The translations under genes were made by a program, and so were the position numbers. This document shows positions 1-7,300 of a stretch of DNA of 64,000 bases, one piece after another. How positions within the stretch are numbered: position 1 is the first letter of the stretch; each line of letters opens with the position of its first letter. The DNA comes from an uncultured Eubacteriales bacterium (lineage in GTDB: Bacteria > Bacillota > Clostridia > Oscillospirales > Acutalibacteraceae), in assembly GCA_934436505.1 (NCBI GenBank), contig CAKSAP010000003.1:186001-250000 (forward strand), given 5' to 3'. The notes beneath the pieces are model-generated. The model had not been told where the DNA came from. It worked only from the letters and a program-made list of their open reading frames with translations, and searched no databases.

Positions 1-772
1 TCTCTTTAGCGGTATTGCAATGCGAATTTTTCGCCGCTTCCTTTCCAAATCTCTTCTTGACATCAACCCAATGCCAATCCATATCGACAGTCGCAACCGT
101 AATCGGTATTTTACTGTCAATAAACCTGTTCATAAGGGTAAGATATTCCTCTTGAGTATATGCCTTATACCTTGACCACCAATTTCCCAATGCAAATCTC
201 GGAATAAGCGGTGCAAAGCCTGTAAGCTTAAAGAAATCACGCACTGCGCTTATGTAATCGTTTCCGTATGCGAAGAAATAATCGTCAGATTGCTTATGTG
301 CTCTCGGCTTAGGAAGTCCGTCCTCGCCGATAACAAGCGATTTGCCGTCGCTCAGCATTGCAACGCCGTTTCGGGACACAATTCCGTTCTCAAGCGGTTC
401 TTTTCCGCAAGAGCCGTCTAAAGTTCGGCAGGTGCCTTTCAAATTGCCCGAGTTGAAATCGGTTATATGACGTGAATCGCCAAGATTTATGTATAGCATC
501 CTGTGCTTTTTCGTGTCATAGCATAACTCGGCAAGCTCGGTTTTAACAACAATGTGATTTTTAATAACGCTTTGAGTGAATTTCGGGTTATCAAAGTCCC
601 TAAACCACACCGCTTGCGTAGGCTCGTCGCAAAAGCAGCCGTCATCGGACACCTCGACACGAACAAGGCAAGGCGTCAAAACAGTAAATCTTGTATCCCC
701 AACAGTAATTGTGCACTCTTTTTTTGAAACAGGGGAACAATTTATCTTGAAGCAATCAAAATAATCAGGCAT
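1..772 (-). CDS. Glycoside hydrolase family 31 protein, N-terminal part (cut by window start)
   Basis: The open frame of 257 codons begins with ATG at 772 behind a GGAGGGA ribosome site and runs off the window's left edge. The first 180 residues look like the beta-sandwich N-domain. Around residues 195-235 come LGNWWSRY, YTQEEYL and VDMDWHW, the pattern that opens the catalytic barrel of GH31 alpha-glucosidase/alpha-xylosidase enzymes. No signal peptide is visible, so a cytoplasmic enzyme acting on imported oligosaccharides is likely. Substrate cannot be decided because the catalytic Asp residues lie outside the window. Family call is confident; specificity unknown. Confidence 0.8.
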   Translation of the reverse strand, partial: MPDYFDCFKINCSPVSKKECTITVGDTRFTVLTPCLVRVEVSDDGCFCDEPTQAVWFRDFDNPKFTQSVIKNHIVVKTELAELCYDTKKHRMLYINLGDSRHITDFNSGNLKGTCRTLDGSCGKEPLENGIVSRNGVAMLSDGKSLVIGEDGLPKPRAHKQSDDYFFAYGNDYISAVRDFFKLTGFAPLIPRFALGNWWSRYKAYTQEEYLTLMNRFIDSKIPITVATVDMDWHWVDVKKRFGKEAAKNSHCNTAKE

Positions 773-908
773 ATTTTTCCCTCCGTAAATTTATACTTTT
801 ATTCTAATATATTAAAAGTAAAAAGACAAGTAAAAAACCTCTTACGACGCATTTTTAATGAAAATTTCCGAAAATTTAGAAAAAAAGCGAAAAAAATCAA
901 AAAATCAC

Positions 909-937
909 TTGCAAAACAATTAAATATATGATAATAT
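909..937 (+). promoter_or_regulatory. Putative promoter of tRNA-Pro
   Basis: TTGCAA at 909-914 and TAATAT at 932-937 are separated by 17 bp, a good vegetative sigma-70/sigma-A layout. It lies about 75 bp upstream of tRNA-Pro, which would leave a 5' leader to be trimmed. It is the best match in the AT-rich 773-1013 gap; nothing else was seen there. Confidence 0.45.
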
Positions 938-1013
938 ACTCGGGCAGTAAAAAATATGACCTATGTTTTAAGACGTAAATCATATCCCCCACTTAATTTA
1001 CTGTTATATATTT

Positions 1014-1089
1014 CGGGGTGTAGCGCAGCTGGTAGCGCACTAGACTGGGGGTCTAGGGGCCGCAAGTTCAAGTCTTGTCACTCCGACCA
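1014..1089 (+). tRNA. tRNA-Pro (anticodon GGG)
   Basis: The 76-nt cloverleaf has acceptor CGGGGTG pairing with CACTCCG, anticodon stem CTAGA/TCTAG around the loop CTGGGGG (anticodon GGG), T-arm GCAAG-TTCAAGT-CTTGT, and an encoded CCA at 1087-1089. A terminator follows immediately, then a hairpin-array repeat. Confidence 0.95.
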
Positions 1090-1097
1090 GAAAAAAA

Positions 1098-1123
1098 GCA
1101 CTTGCTATTGCAAGTGCTTTTTT
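1098..1123 (+). terminator. Rho-independent terminator of tRNA-Pro
   Basis: GCACTTGC and GCAAGTGC (1098-1105 / 1110-1117) form a perfect 8-bp stem with a TATT loop followed by six T residues. Confidence 0.85.
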
Positions 1124-1124
1124 C

Positions 1125-1302
1125 AGTTCTATTCGCCTTGCGGCGAGTTCTATTGCTTCGCAGTGATATACGGCTTTCAGCCGAGTGATATTGCCTTGCG
1201 GCAGTTGAAGAAGCGAATAGAATATCACTGCGACGAAGTCGCAATATCACTTTTGCGAAAGCAAAAATATCACGCCGAACAAAGTGAGGCATATCACTAA
1301 AA
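1125..1302 (+). repeat. Compound hairpin-array repeat, copy 1 (downstream of tRNA-Pro)
   Basis: This tract of about 178 bp is built from successive short hairpins with GC stems, such as GCCTTGCGGC, CGGCTTTCAGCCG, GCGACGAAGTCGC and CTTTTGCGAAAG. The hairpins are punctuated by GTGATAT/ATATCAC or TTCTATT words. The same order of hairpins, reverse-complemented, occurs at 15032-15190, 23804-23977 and 24113-24290. It lies directly after the tRNA terminator, in tRNA sense. Apparent ORFs through it (for example 956-1300 +) run across the tRNA and are not genes. Function unknown. Confidence 0.85.
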
Positions 1303-1414
1303 ATAATGGAAATGCGGTTGTCTGTGAATATGAATTTAATATCCAACGGTGCAGGGCGGTGGCTTGCTGCCGCTGTGGTAATTAACGAAAATACAATGAC
1401 TATTGGGTGCTATC

Positions 1415-1560
1415 AAATTGAATTTTGTATTAAACATTCCACTCCATCTCTGAGGGAGTTATAAAGGTTATTTCTAATTATAAAAACTCCCTCAGTCATT
1501 TTTTGTTATGCAAAAAATGACAGCCACCTCAAAGATGGGGCGGAAGCACAAATTGAATTT
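1415..1560. repeat. Short palindromic interspersed repeat (CTGAGGGAGT family), copy 1
   Basis: CTGAGGGAGT at about 1451 and ACTCCCTCAG at about 1486 form an inverted pair around an AT-rich loop. A second arm, TCATTTTTTG / CAAAAAATGA, follows. The unit is bracketed by CAAATTGAATTT at both ends. Close relatives lie at 20581-20752 and 20872-21062. It looks like a non-autonomous, MITE-like repeat; no coding capacity. Confidence 0.7.
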
Positions 1561-2068
1561 GATATAGAATGCGTACTTTATTACATTTTCGTATTCGGCT
1601 TTTCCTATCTTTTCTGAAAATTTATTGTTGACATTTTCGGAAATTTGGGATAAACTATTAGTGGAAGTAATATCTGTTGAAGACAAGTGTGGATTCTTAT
1701 CCACGCCCTTCGTTTCAGTATTGCTTCCTTTTTTATGCTACCTTTATCAACAAATAAGGAACGGCAGCTAAAGCAACTCTCTCCTCTTATGTTTTTATTA
1801 CCTTTTCGTATGAAGCCGCATGAAGTTTTTCCGAAAAAGCCATCGGATTTGCGTTGATTGATTGTGTCAACGCTAGAAAACTTTTTAATAAACTCATTGA
1901 CATTTTTTCAATAATTGGATATACTGTTACTGTAATCAGCATTCAAAATGTTGTTGGGGAATTGGATCCCAGTGGTGTTTTGGGGTTGGTTACTTTTATT
2001 TATATAAAGAATAATTATTCGTAAAATTTTTCTTGTCTTTTTTCTGTGCTTGTGGATATAATATCATC
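1561..2068. other. Decayed intergenic DNA without an intact gene
   Basis: Minus-strand frames in this stretch are short. One (stop near 1492, reading up to about 1704) is Ser/Asn/Thr-rich and contains KFSEK, reminiscent of linkers in large mobile-element proteins, but it runs into the palindromic repeat. Another, about 51 residues (roughly 1789-1944, minus), has no ribosome site. I read the region as remnants, not genes. Confidence 0.45.
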
Positions 2069-2153
2069 AATAACAGATGTTTTTAGCTCAGCTGAGCCCA
2101 TTCCGCCTTTTGGCGGAACAGAGGCAACGACAGCGTCTTTGACATCTGTTATT
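2069..2153. other. Branched inverted-repeat structure
   Basis: AATAACAGATGT at the left end pairs perfectly with ACATCTGTTATT at the right (12 bp). Inside sit GCTCAGCTGAGC (self-complementary), TTCCGCC-TTTT-GGCGGAA, and a weaker arm CAGAGGC/GCGTCTTTG. This predicts a multi-branched cruciform or RNA, followed on the + strand by a T-rich run. It could be a terminator for the minus-strand small ORF, a transposon end, or a structured RNA; these cannot be told apart here. Confidence 0.5.
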
Positions 2154-2157
2154 TTAT

Positions 2158-2439
2158 TTATATCATAAAGAATTTTTCTTTATCACTTGACTGCAAATAT
2201 TCATTGTTTCTTGATGTGTTGTTTTGAAATCTTTCTCTTCCAATTTTTTTACTATATCTACCAACATTTGTTCTGTTTTCATCATTGAACAGATTGAAAA
2301 AATCTCTTCCTTGCTCAGATTGCAATACTTTAGAATACTCATAAACCTTGTAAGTTGTTTTTCTGTATGTTTGTTCATAAATACTCCTCAATTCACTATA
2401 ACTACCACTTTCAACTTCAACATATCCGTTTTCAGTGCT
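2158..2439 (-). pseudogene. Second frame carrying the ENGYVEV-SGSY motif, remnant
   Basis: On the same strand as the 71-aa ORF but in another frame, an open stretch starting after a stop at 2440-2442 reads ENGYVEVESGSYSELRS and on to a stop at 2158. The opening motif repeats that of the fragment at 2482-2868. The downstream part is a frame shadow of the 71-aa gene. I interpret the motif as the leftover 3' end of an upstream gene, duplicated together with the small ORF. Confidence 0.3.
2163..2378 (-). CDS. Small uncharacterised protein, 71 aa (paralogue of 2595-2798)
   Basis: ATG at 2378 has a GGAG site 8 bases upstream. The acidic/basic helical protein contains MMKTEQMLVDIVKKL. This aligns with FLKTPQMKDEFLDWI of the protein encoded at 2595-2798, and both continue into a T/E-rich EIM-type segment. 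The two genes are preceded by the same DNA word, AAAACGGATATGTTGAAGT, so they look like a tandem duplication. The family resembles small Clostridial helical proteins I have seen near mobile elements; no function is known. Coding status is supported by the paralogy. Confidence 0.55.
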   Translation of the reverse strand: MNKHTEKQLTRFMSILKYCNLSKEEIFSICSMMKTEQMLVDIVKKLEEKDFKTTHQETMNICSQVIKKNSL

Positions 2440-2481
2440 TCAACAAGGACAAAACCTTTGCCCCTGTTATTAAATATTTTT

Positions 2482-2868
2482 TTATCGCTGACTTGCGTAT
2501 TTACACTGTCCACCCAGCTCAAGACTCTTGAGTAGGTTTGCTTCGGTCAAATTATGTACGGCTATTAAATCCTTTGTTTCCTCAACATTTGTTTTTAATG
2601 AGAATTTTTGACTATTTTCCCTACTTTGTTCATTATTTCCCGTTCGGTTGCTGTGTGATTCTGAACTATCCAATCCAAGAACTCGTCCTTCATTTGAGGT
2701 GTTTTCAGAAACGCCATTATTCCAATTGTATCGTCTACGGACATTCCGTAATCCTTCAATGTTTCTATCAAATACTTTTCCTGCCCTGTAAGTGCCATAA
2801 TTTTCTTTTATCTCCTTTACAGATTTATAACTACCGCTTTTGACTTCAACATATCCGTTTTCTTTATA
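2482..2868 (-). pseudogene. Fragment of a large polyvalent mobile-element protein
   Basis: The open frame has a stop at 2869-2871 and no start until codon 66, so it is a remnant. It contains ENGYVEVKSGSYKSVKE, a Ser/Asn/Gln linker, then KFSLKTNVEETKDLIAVHN and LTEANLLKSLELGG. The KDLxAVHNLxxxxLLKxLELGG signature is one I associate with very large multi-domain (polyvalent) proteins of ICEs and Mu-like prophages. The protein is broken right after it (QCKYASQR, stop). It overlaps the 67-aa gene at 2595-2798 in a different frame. The signature call is from memory, not a search. Confidence 0.5.
2595..2798 (-). CDS. Small uncharacterised protein, 67 aa
   Basis: ATG at 2798 has AAGGAGAT about 9 bases upstream. 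The predicted all-helical protein contains MAFLKTPQMKDEFLDWI and ATEREIMNKVGKIV. This [LM]KTxxQMxxxxxWxxxNxxATxxEIM pattern is shared with small proteins of gut Clostridia. It is paralogous to the 71-aa ORF at 2163-2378. It lies wholly within the polyvalent-protein fragment (other frame), which is odd if both are genuine. No function can be assigned. Confidence 0.6.
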   Translation of the reverse strand: MALTGQEKYLIETLKDYGMSVDDTIGIMAFLKTPQMKDEFLDWIVQNHTATEREIMNKVGKIVKNSH

Positions 2869-2904
2869 TTATATCACTATATGTTACATTTCCGCCATAT
2901 AAAA

Positions 2905-3387
2905 TCATTTTTTTGAAATCAAATACACAAATTCCGAATCTTCGTCCTTTAATAACACTTGCTTAATCATAAATTTCCGCATTATATCATTTGAAATCTC
3001 CACTAACTGTTCATAGCTTACATATAAAAATCCTACCGAAAGGCTATCGCTTGAAAATGTATCGCTTCCGTCACAGAACAAGCAACCGCATTTTAGAAAG
3101 TATCCGCTTGCGACGAACGGATAACATTCAGCTGCAAGAGAGTCTATATAGGCTTGAAGCTCTTTCTTTGTAGCGTCGCCTTCCGGCAGGATTATAATAC
3201 CGGCGTTATATTCAAATAAATCTAACAGCAGCTTGTAGTCTGAAACGGGATAGTTAGATTTAATTACTCTTTTGTTGCCCAAACAAATATTTCTCGATAA
3301 TCTACGTCCGATAGAACGCTTGCCTATTTGGCTTAGTTTTTTTATTATCAGGCTGTCTGTTTCGTGTTCAACAATTTCATTCATCAT
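2905..3387 (-). CDS. Uncharacterised protein, 160 aa
   Basis: I chose ATG 3387 (GAGG six bases upstream) over the TTG at 3399. The start overlaps the end of the SLOG gene by 11 bases, suggesting one transcript and coupling. The protein has an N-terminal basic stretch, then LLLDLFEYNAGIIILPEGDATKKEL, where the PEGDA segment could be a nucleotide-handling loop, and a CGCLFC cysteine pair near residue 105. The C-terminus is mixed alpha/beta. I do not recognise the family; the link to the SLOG protein is by position only. Confidence 0.65.
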   Translation of the reverse strand: MMNEIVEHETDSLIIKKLSQIGKRSIGRRLSRNICLGNKRVIKSNYPVSDYKLLLDLFEYNAGIIILPEGDATKKELQAYIDSLAAECYPFVASGYFLKCGCLFCDGSDTFSSDSLSVGFLYVSYEQLVEISNDIMRKFMIKQVLLKDEDSEFVYLISKK

Positions 3388-3859
3388 TTCTAACCTCAAG
3401 GAGTTGTCTTACAGGCACTCCTTTTTTATTTGCATATAAAATCGTGTTTCTTGTACCGCCTCTTGTTCCGTTATATACGGCAATTACCATATCCGAACGG
3501 TCAACCATCCACTCGTTACGCAAGTGAAAGCACTGTCTTGAATATTCGTCGCTGACATAGTGAACCTCGGTCGCATTTTCAAGAAGGCGTCTGTAAATTT
3601 CTTTCCAATCATCACTCAAAGGCTGTATATGCTTCGGGAAAGGGACTGCGCAAATAAGCTTAATATCGGGATTGTTCAAGTCAAGGACTGCTTTTCCTGC
3701 AATAAGGTCTGTTCCGGGTGCCATACCCGTTATAAACGTGGTAAATCCGTCTTTAACCGCTTCGTCAATAGCCGTTTTGAGCCTTGCTTCGAGCTCTTCT
3801 ATTGATATATCGAGTTTTTCGGGTCGGTGTCCGGTAAAACAACAGCTTTTTTTCATAAT
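3377..3859 (-). CDS. SLOG/Rossmann-fold protein (DUF1273, YpsA-like)
   Basis: Start ATG 3859 has GGAGTG upstream; longer frames lack a ribosome site. The 160-aa protein opens with CCFTGHRPEKL, then FITGMAPGTDLIAGKAVL, VPFPKHIQPLSDDWKE and DRSDMVIAVYNGTRGGTRN. These are the conserved blocks of the DUF1273/YpsA branch of the SLOG superfamily (Rossmann-like fold proposed to bind nucleotide-type ligands). In Bacillus, YpsA affects division; other SLOG proteins work as sensors in defence or stress modules. The downstream partner gene overlaps it. It is divergent from the rtcB cluster. Confidence 0.85.
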   Translation of the reverse strand: MMKKSCCFTGHRPEKLDISIEELEARLKTAIDEAVKDGFTTFITGMAPGTDLIAGKAVLDLNNPDIKLICAVPFPKHIQPLSDDWKEIYRRLLENATEVHYVSDEYSRQCFHLRNEWMVDRSDMVIAVYNGTRGGTRNTILYANKKGVPVRQLLEVRNDE

Positions 3860-3968
3860 AAAGTCACTCCTTTTATTTTGTGGCTTAATTATAAAAAAAC
3901 GACTGTTCCAAAAACGGCACATTGAACATTGTATAATTGGGGTCGGAAAGAATAAGGGAGGCAAAATA

Positions 3969-4079
3969 ATGGCAGAAAAGATTTTCTATATCGACAGGCT
4001 GATGCTTCGTGAAATCAGCGAGAAAGAATGGGATAACTACTATAAGCACGTTACCGAAAAGGAGGGAAAATATGATTGA
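3969..4079 (+). CDS. 36-aa ORF translationally coupled to rtcB
   Basis: ATG 3969 has GGGAGG seven bases upstream. The reading frame ends in TGA at 4077-4079, overlapping the rtcB start (ATG at 4072) by 8 bases. The peptide reads MAEKIFYIDRLMLREIS then EKEWDNYYKHVTEKEGK: charged, no membrane segment. It may be a genuine microprotein or a leader ORF that loads ribosomes onto rtcB, whose own ribosome site (GGAGGG) lies inside it. No homologue is recognised. Confidence 0.6.
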   Translation: MAEKIFYIDRLMLREISEKEWDNYYKHVTEKEGKYD

Positions 4080-5199
4080 AATAAAAGGAAAATACGGCGA
4101 AGCGAAAGTCTTTACCGATACGCTTGAGCCGTCTGCCGAGCGACTTATAAAGACATTTTGCGACCAACCTTATTCGGCTCAGAGTAAAATCCGTATTATG
4201 CCTGATGTTCACGCAGGAAAAGGCTGTACTATCGGAACAACGCTCACGGTTAAGGATGCAGTTGTGCCGAATGTTGTCGGCGTTGATATTGGTTGCGGTA
4301 TGCTTACGGTTAAGCTAAGGGAGAATCGAATTGACCTGCCAAAGCTCGACAGCTTTATCAGGCAGAACATTCCGTGCGGCAGAGACGTCAGAGAAAGAAG
4401 CCACAGAAGCCACGGACGGCTTGACGTTTATGAGCTCCTTTGTGTGAAAAGAGTTGATATAAGACGGGCAAAGGAAAGCTTGGGCACTCTCGGAGGCGGC
4501 AACCATTTTATTGAGATTGATAAAGATGATGAAGGCAATTTATATCTTGTAATTCATACCGGCAGCAGAAATCTCGGACTTCGTGTTGCTCAATATTACC
4601 AGAACATTGCCTACAAAGCGTGTGGCGGAAGAGCACAAACGGCAATTCCTTATGAACTTGCCTTTTTACAGGGCGACGCTATGCAGGATTATCTTCACGA
4701 TATGGAATTTATGCAGCGATTTGCAGAGCTTAACCGAACAATAATCAAAGAAGTAATACTTGACGGTATGAAGCTGCACGAGGAAGAAAGCTTTTCCACT
4801 GTACACAATTACATTGATACAGAAAATATGATACTGCGCAAGGGTGCTGTTTCGGCACAGAAAGGCGAAAGACTGCTTATTCCTATGAATATGCGTGACG
4901 GCAGTCTTATCTGTACGGGTCTCGGAAATGAGGATTGGAATTTCAGCGCACCGCACGGAGCAGGACGGCTGATGAGCAGAAAAGACGCTCTCAGCTCGTT
5001 TACATTAAGCGCTTTCAAAAAATCAATGGAGGGAATTTTTACAACCTCGGTTACCGCCGATACTATTGATGAATGTCCTATGGTTTATAAACCGATGGAC
5101 GAAATAATCAAGAATATAAAAGAAACCGTAACGATAGAAAAAACGATTAAGCCGATTTATAACTTCAAGGCGAGTGAAAATTTTCATAGAAAAAAGTAA
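4072..5199 (+). CDS. rtcB: RNA-splicing ligase RtcB family protein
   Basis: The 375-aa protein (start ATG 4072, GGAGGG upstream) would join 2',3'-cyclic phosphate or 3'-phosphate RNA ends to 5'-OH ends using GTP and Mn2+. Visible catalytic set: D45 and H47 in MPDVHAGKG, the metal-binding Cys75 in VDIGCGM, H145 in LGGGNHFIE, H162 in HTGSRNLG, H245 in VHNYID, and H295 in APHGAGR, the expected guanylylated His. It is slightly shorter than the roughly 400-aa E. coli enzyme. No archease, RtcA or RtcR gene is adjacent. Neighbours are small unknown genes and a WYL regulator, suggesting stress-linked RNA repair; that role is inferred. Confidence 0.92.
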   Translation: MIEIKGKYGEAKVFTDTLEPSAERLIKTFCDQPYSAQSKIRIMPDVHAGKGCTIGTTLTVKDAVVPNVVGVDIGCGMLTVKLRENRIDLPKLDSFIRQNIPCGRDVRERSHRSHGRLDVYELLCVKRVDIRRAKESLGTLGGGNHFIEIDKDDEGNLYLVIHTGSRNLGLRVAQYYQNIAYKACGGRAQTAIPYELAFLQGDAMQDYLHDMEFMQRFAELNRTIIKEVILDGMKLHEEESFSTVHNYIDTENMILRKGAVSAQKGERLLIPMNMRDGSLICTGLGNEDWNFSAPHGAGRLMSRKDALSSFTLSAFKKSMEGIFTTSVTADTIDECPMVYKPMDEIIKNIKETVTIEKTIKPIYNFKASENFHRKK

Positions 5200-5242
5200 A
5201 AGAAATCAGCAAAATATCAAGAACTTTATAAGGAGAATAATT

Positions 5243-5662
5243 ATGCTTGCAAAAAAGGAAAGGCTCAAAAATGAAGTGTTTGAAATATGCAAAAACAGTC
5301 CCGATATTGATATAGGCGACAGTTTTAAGGGGGTAATTTCCGCCGATTCAAATTATGATTATGCCGATAAACCCTGCCATTGTATAGGCAAGGTCGTTGA
5401 TGAAGAATGTGCATTTTTTACTGACGATATGCGAAGCTGCTTTTCTGTTTACGGTGGCTGGGGTAAAAAGGACGGCTTCCTTTACACTCTTGGAATATGC
5501 AACCAAATGGACTTCGGACAGCAAATGGATATTCGCAAGCTGGAGTTATATGTTGAGAATATGCCAAAGCCTCTCGGAATGTACACGGCAATGAATCAGC
5601 AATTTGCAAAACAGTATATCAGACAAATAATTCGTTATTTACAAGAGCTTGAGGAGGACTAA
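5243..5662 (+). CDS. Uncharacterised protein, 139 aa, downstream of rtcB
   Basis: ATG 5243 follows AAGGAGA with good spacing, 43 bp after rtcB, so it is probably cotranscribed. The protein is soluble and mixed alpha/beta. It contains a central CHCIGKVVDEECAFF and DMRSCFSVYGGWGKKDGF. A C-terminal helix carries QQFAKQYIRQIIRYLQELEED. Four cysteines in the middle could bind a metal, but the spacing matches no motif I know. No family recognised. Confidence 0.65.
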   Translation: MLAKKERLKNEVFEICKNSPDIDIGDSFKGVISADSNYDYADKPCHCIGKVVDEECAFFTDDMRSCFSVYGGWGKKDGFLYTLGICNQMDFGQQMDIRKLELYVENMPKPLGMYTAMNQQFAKQYIRQIIRYLQELEED

Positions 5663-5693
5663 TAATATGAAGATATTTATAGGAGGTATATAA

Positions 5694-5897
5694 ATGAATA
5701 ACACAACAGAAATAATTTATGAGGTACATCCGTCCAAAAACCCTTTTCGTAAAATATTTACAAAAAAAGACTATTATGTGAGAATAAAGGTCGGAAATAA
5801 AACCTTCAAAACAAAGAAAAAGGCGCTCAAAGAGATAGAAAGGCTCTTGTTAAAGACAAGGGAGAAATTAAATGAAAATAAGAATATTCAACCGTGA
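5694..5897 (+). CDS. Small basic protein, 67 aa
   Basis: ATG 5694 lies behind AGGAGG with 6-8 base spacing. The protein is strongly basic (KNPFRKIFTKKDYYVRIKVG, KTFKTKKKALKEIERLLLK), with a predicted beta hairpin followed by a helix. It overlaps the start of the next small ORF (5872) and belongs to the rtcB-downstream run. The basic charge suggests nucleic-acid contact, but this is only inference. Confidence 0.55.
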   Translation: MNNTTEIIYEVHPSKNPFRKIFTKKDYYVRIKVGNKTFKTKKKALKEIERLLLKTREKLNENKNIQP

Positions 5898-6004
5898 CAA
5901 TAAGTCAATCAAGGCAAGGCTTTATCTGCCCTTTTACGATAGATATTCCCGAAGAGTGCTTTAAGCCGTTTTTTGAAGATGACGGTGTGTACAATTTCAC
6001 ATAA
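5872..6004 (+). pseudogene. Frameshifted small gene (one extra base in a T-run)
   Basis: ATG 5872 has GGGAG eight bases upstream and encodes MKIRIFNRDNKSIKARLYLP before meeting an early stop in-frame (YDRYSRRVL). Removing one T from the TTTT run near 5932-5935 restores a frame reading ...LPFTIDIPEECFKPFFEDD GVYNFT to the stop at 6002-6004, an intact 43-residue protein. The conserved acidic C-terminus argues this frame was once coding. Either a real frameshift or a sequencing/assembly error. Confidence 0.55.
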
Positions 6005-6011
6005 ATTTCAT

Positions 6012-6049
6012 TTGACTTACCGCACTAAATATAGTACATTATATTTAGT
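6012..6049 (+). promoter_or_regulatory. WYL-gene promoter overlapped by a perfect palindromic operator
   Basis: TTGACT (6012-6017) and TACATT (6035-6040) with a 17-bp spacer form a promoter. The inverted repeat ACTAAATATA-gtacat-TATATTTAGT (6024-6033 / 6040-6049) has perfect 10-bp arms and covers the -10 element, ending 21 bp before the WYL start codon. This is the expected layout for autorepression by the adjacent regulator; binding is inferred. Confidence 0.6.
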
Positions 6050-6070
6050 AAATAATTCGGGGGATGAATT

Positions 6071-7057
6071 ATGGATAGTTTTGAGCCTAAAAAATTGGCG
6101 CTGATAAGAATATGGCAAATTCTCAAGGATTACAGCGATTACAACCATCCGCTGACGCAGGAGGAAATCTCCAAGCGTTTGGAAAATGAATACGGTATTT
6201 TTATCGAACGCAAGGCAATCAGCAGAAATATATCCTTGCTCAAGGAAGCAGGTGCCGAAATTGAGTCAAGCAGAGCAGGAAGCTATCTCGCATACAGAAG
6301 CTTTGAGGATTCGGAGCTTCATATGCTCATCGACGGAATTTTGGGCAGTAAGCACATCACGGCAAAGCATTCAAAGGATTTAATAGACCGCCTTTGCGGA
6401 ATTTCCAACATATATTTCCGTTCAAGCGTCAATCACATTCACTCGGTAAACGATTGGAGCAAGACCGACAATCAGGCATTGTTCTATAATATTGAGCTTA
6501 TCGACTCGGCGATTGAGCAGGGCTTGCAGCTTCACTATGACTATAACAAATACGGAATTGACAAAAAGCTGCACAAATCCTCACAGCAATATGTCAGTCC
6601 GTACCTGATGATTCTTCACAATCAGAGATATTACCTTATGGCATACAGCGAATATTGGAAAAATATGGTGTTCCACAGGCTTGACCGCATTACGAATATG
6701 GAAATTTCGGACAGAAAGTCAACGCCGATACGAAGCGTTCAGGGCTATGAACACGGCATTGATTATAAAAAGCTCACTACCTCTATGCCGTATATGTTCT
6801 CCGACGAGCCCGAAAAGGTGGAGTTTATCGCCGACACTTGCATAGTTGACCAAATTGTCGATTGGTTTGGCAACGAGGTTAAGCTTATCAAAACCGACGA
6901 CGAGACAAAGGTTAAGGTATCCGTTAAAGCGAGTCCTATGGCAATGGAGCATTGGGCTATGCAATATATCAATTATGTTGAGGTTATATCTCCAAAAGCA
7001 TTGAGAGAGAGCATTAAAGCCTCAATAAACAGCGGTATGAATAAATACAGCGATTAG
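6071..7057 (+). CDS. WYL-domain transcriptional regulator
   Basis: The 328-aa protein (ATG 6071 behind GGGGGATG) has an N-terminal winged helix-turn-helix, residues 1-75, with HPLTQEEISKRLENEYG and RKAISRNISLLKEAGAEI. A WYL domain spans about residues 130-225, with QYVSPYLMILHNQRYYLMAYSEY and FHRLDRITNMEI. A WCX-type C-terminal extension follows. WYL proteins sense ligands, often nucleic acid or nucleotides, and control defence or DNA-damage genes. A palindrome over its promoter suggests autoregulation. It sits between the rtcB run and the M41-protease pair, and could govern either. Confidence 0.9.
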   Translation: MDSFEPKKLALIRIWQILKDYSDYNHPLTQEEISKRLENEYGIFIERKAISRNISLLKEAGAEIESSRAGSYLAYRSFEDSELHMLIDGILGSKHITAKHSKDLIDRLCGISNIYFRSSVNHIHSVNDWSKTDNQALFYNIELIDSAIEQGLQLHYDYNKYGIDKKLHKSSQQYVSPYLMILHNQRYYLMAYSEYWKNMVFHRLDRITNMEISDRKSTPIRSVQGYEHGIDYKKLTTSMPYMFSDEPEKVEFIADTCIVDQIVDWFGNEVKLIKTDDETKVKVSVKASPMAMEHWAMQYINYVEVISPKALRESIKASINSGMNKYSD

Positions 7058-7094
7058 CATTAGAATTTCATAGCTTTAGAAAAAGGAACTGTAA

Positions 7095-7300
7095 GGCTGA
7101 GTGTTAATAAGGCAGTTTTGCTTCAAAACAAAATTTTTTCTGACAATAATTCGTTAAATCCCGCAGATATGCGTTAGCATTATCTGCGGGGTTTGCCTTT
7201 TCTTGCATCAAAAATATATTATTTTGAAGTGCGTTGCAGTTTCGTAGTTATAAAAATTATTTTATGCGAGAAACCAATACTTCCTTATGAACCCTCAGCA
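7095..7300. mobile_element. MITE copy 1 (deleted form, 206 bp)
   Basis: The left end GGCTGAGTGTTAATAAGG and right end CCTTATGAACCCTCAGC are inverted repeats. The interior carries a CCCGCAGATA...TATCTGCGGG hairpin and a long block shared nearly base for base with 54156-54432. This copy lacks 71 bp present in the other. The missing block is flanked there by the word TTTTATGC on one side and a near-identical word on the other, as expected of slippage. There is no transposase ORF. Both copies are flanked by AA on each side; no longer target duplication is visible. Confidence 0.85.

Noticed and set aside
956..1300. 114-aa open frame on +
   Set aside because: It runs through tRNA-Pro, its terminator and the hairpin array; the codons are a by-product of these elements.
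2069..2153. Integron attC site
   Set aside because: The outer arms lack the RYYYAAC/GTTRRRY ends, and there is no integrase or cassette array.
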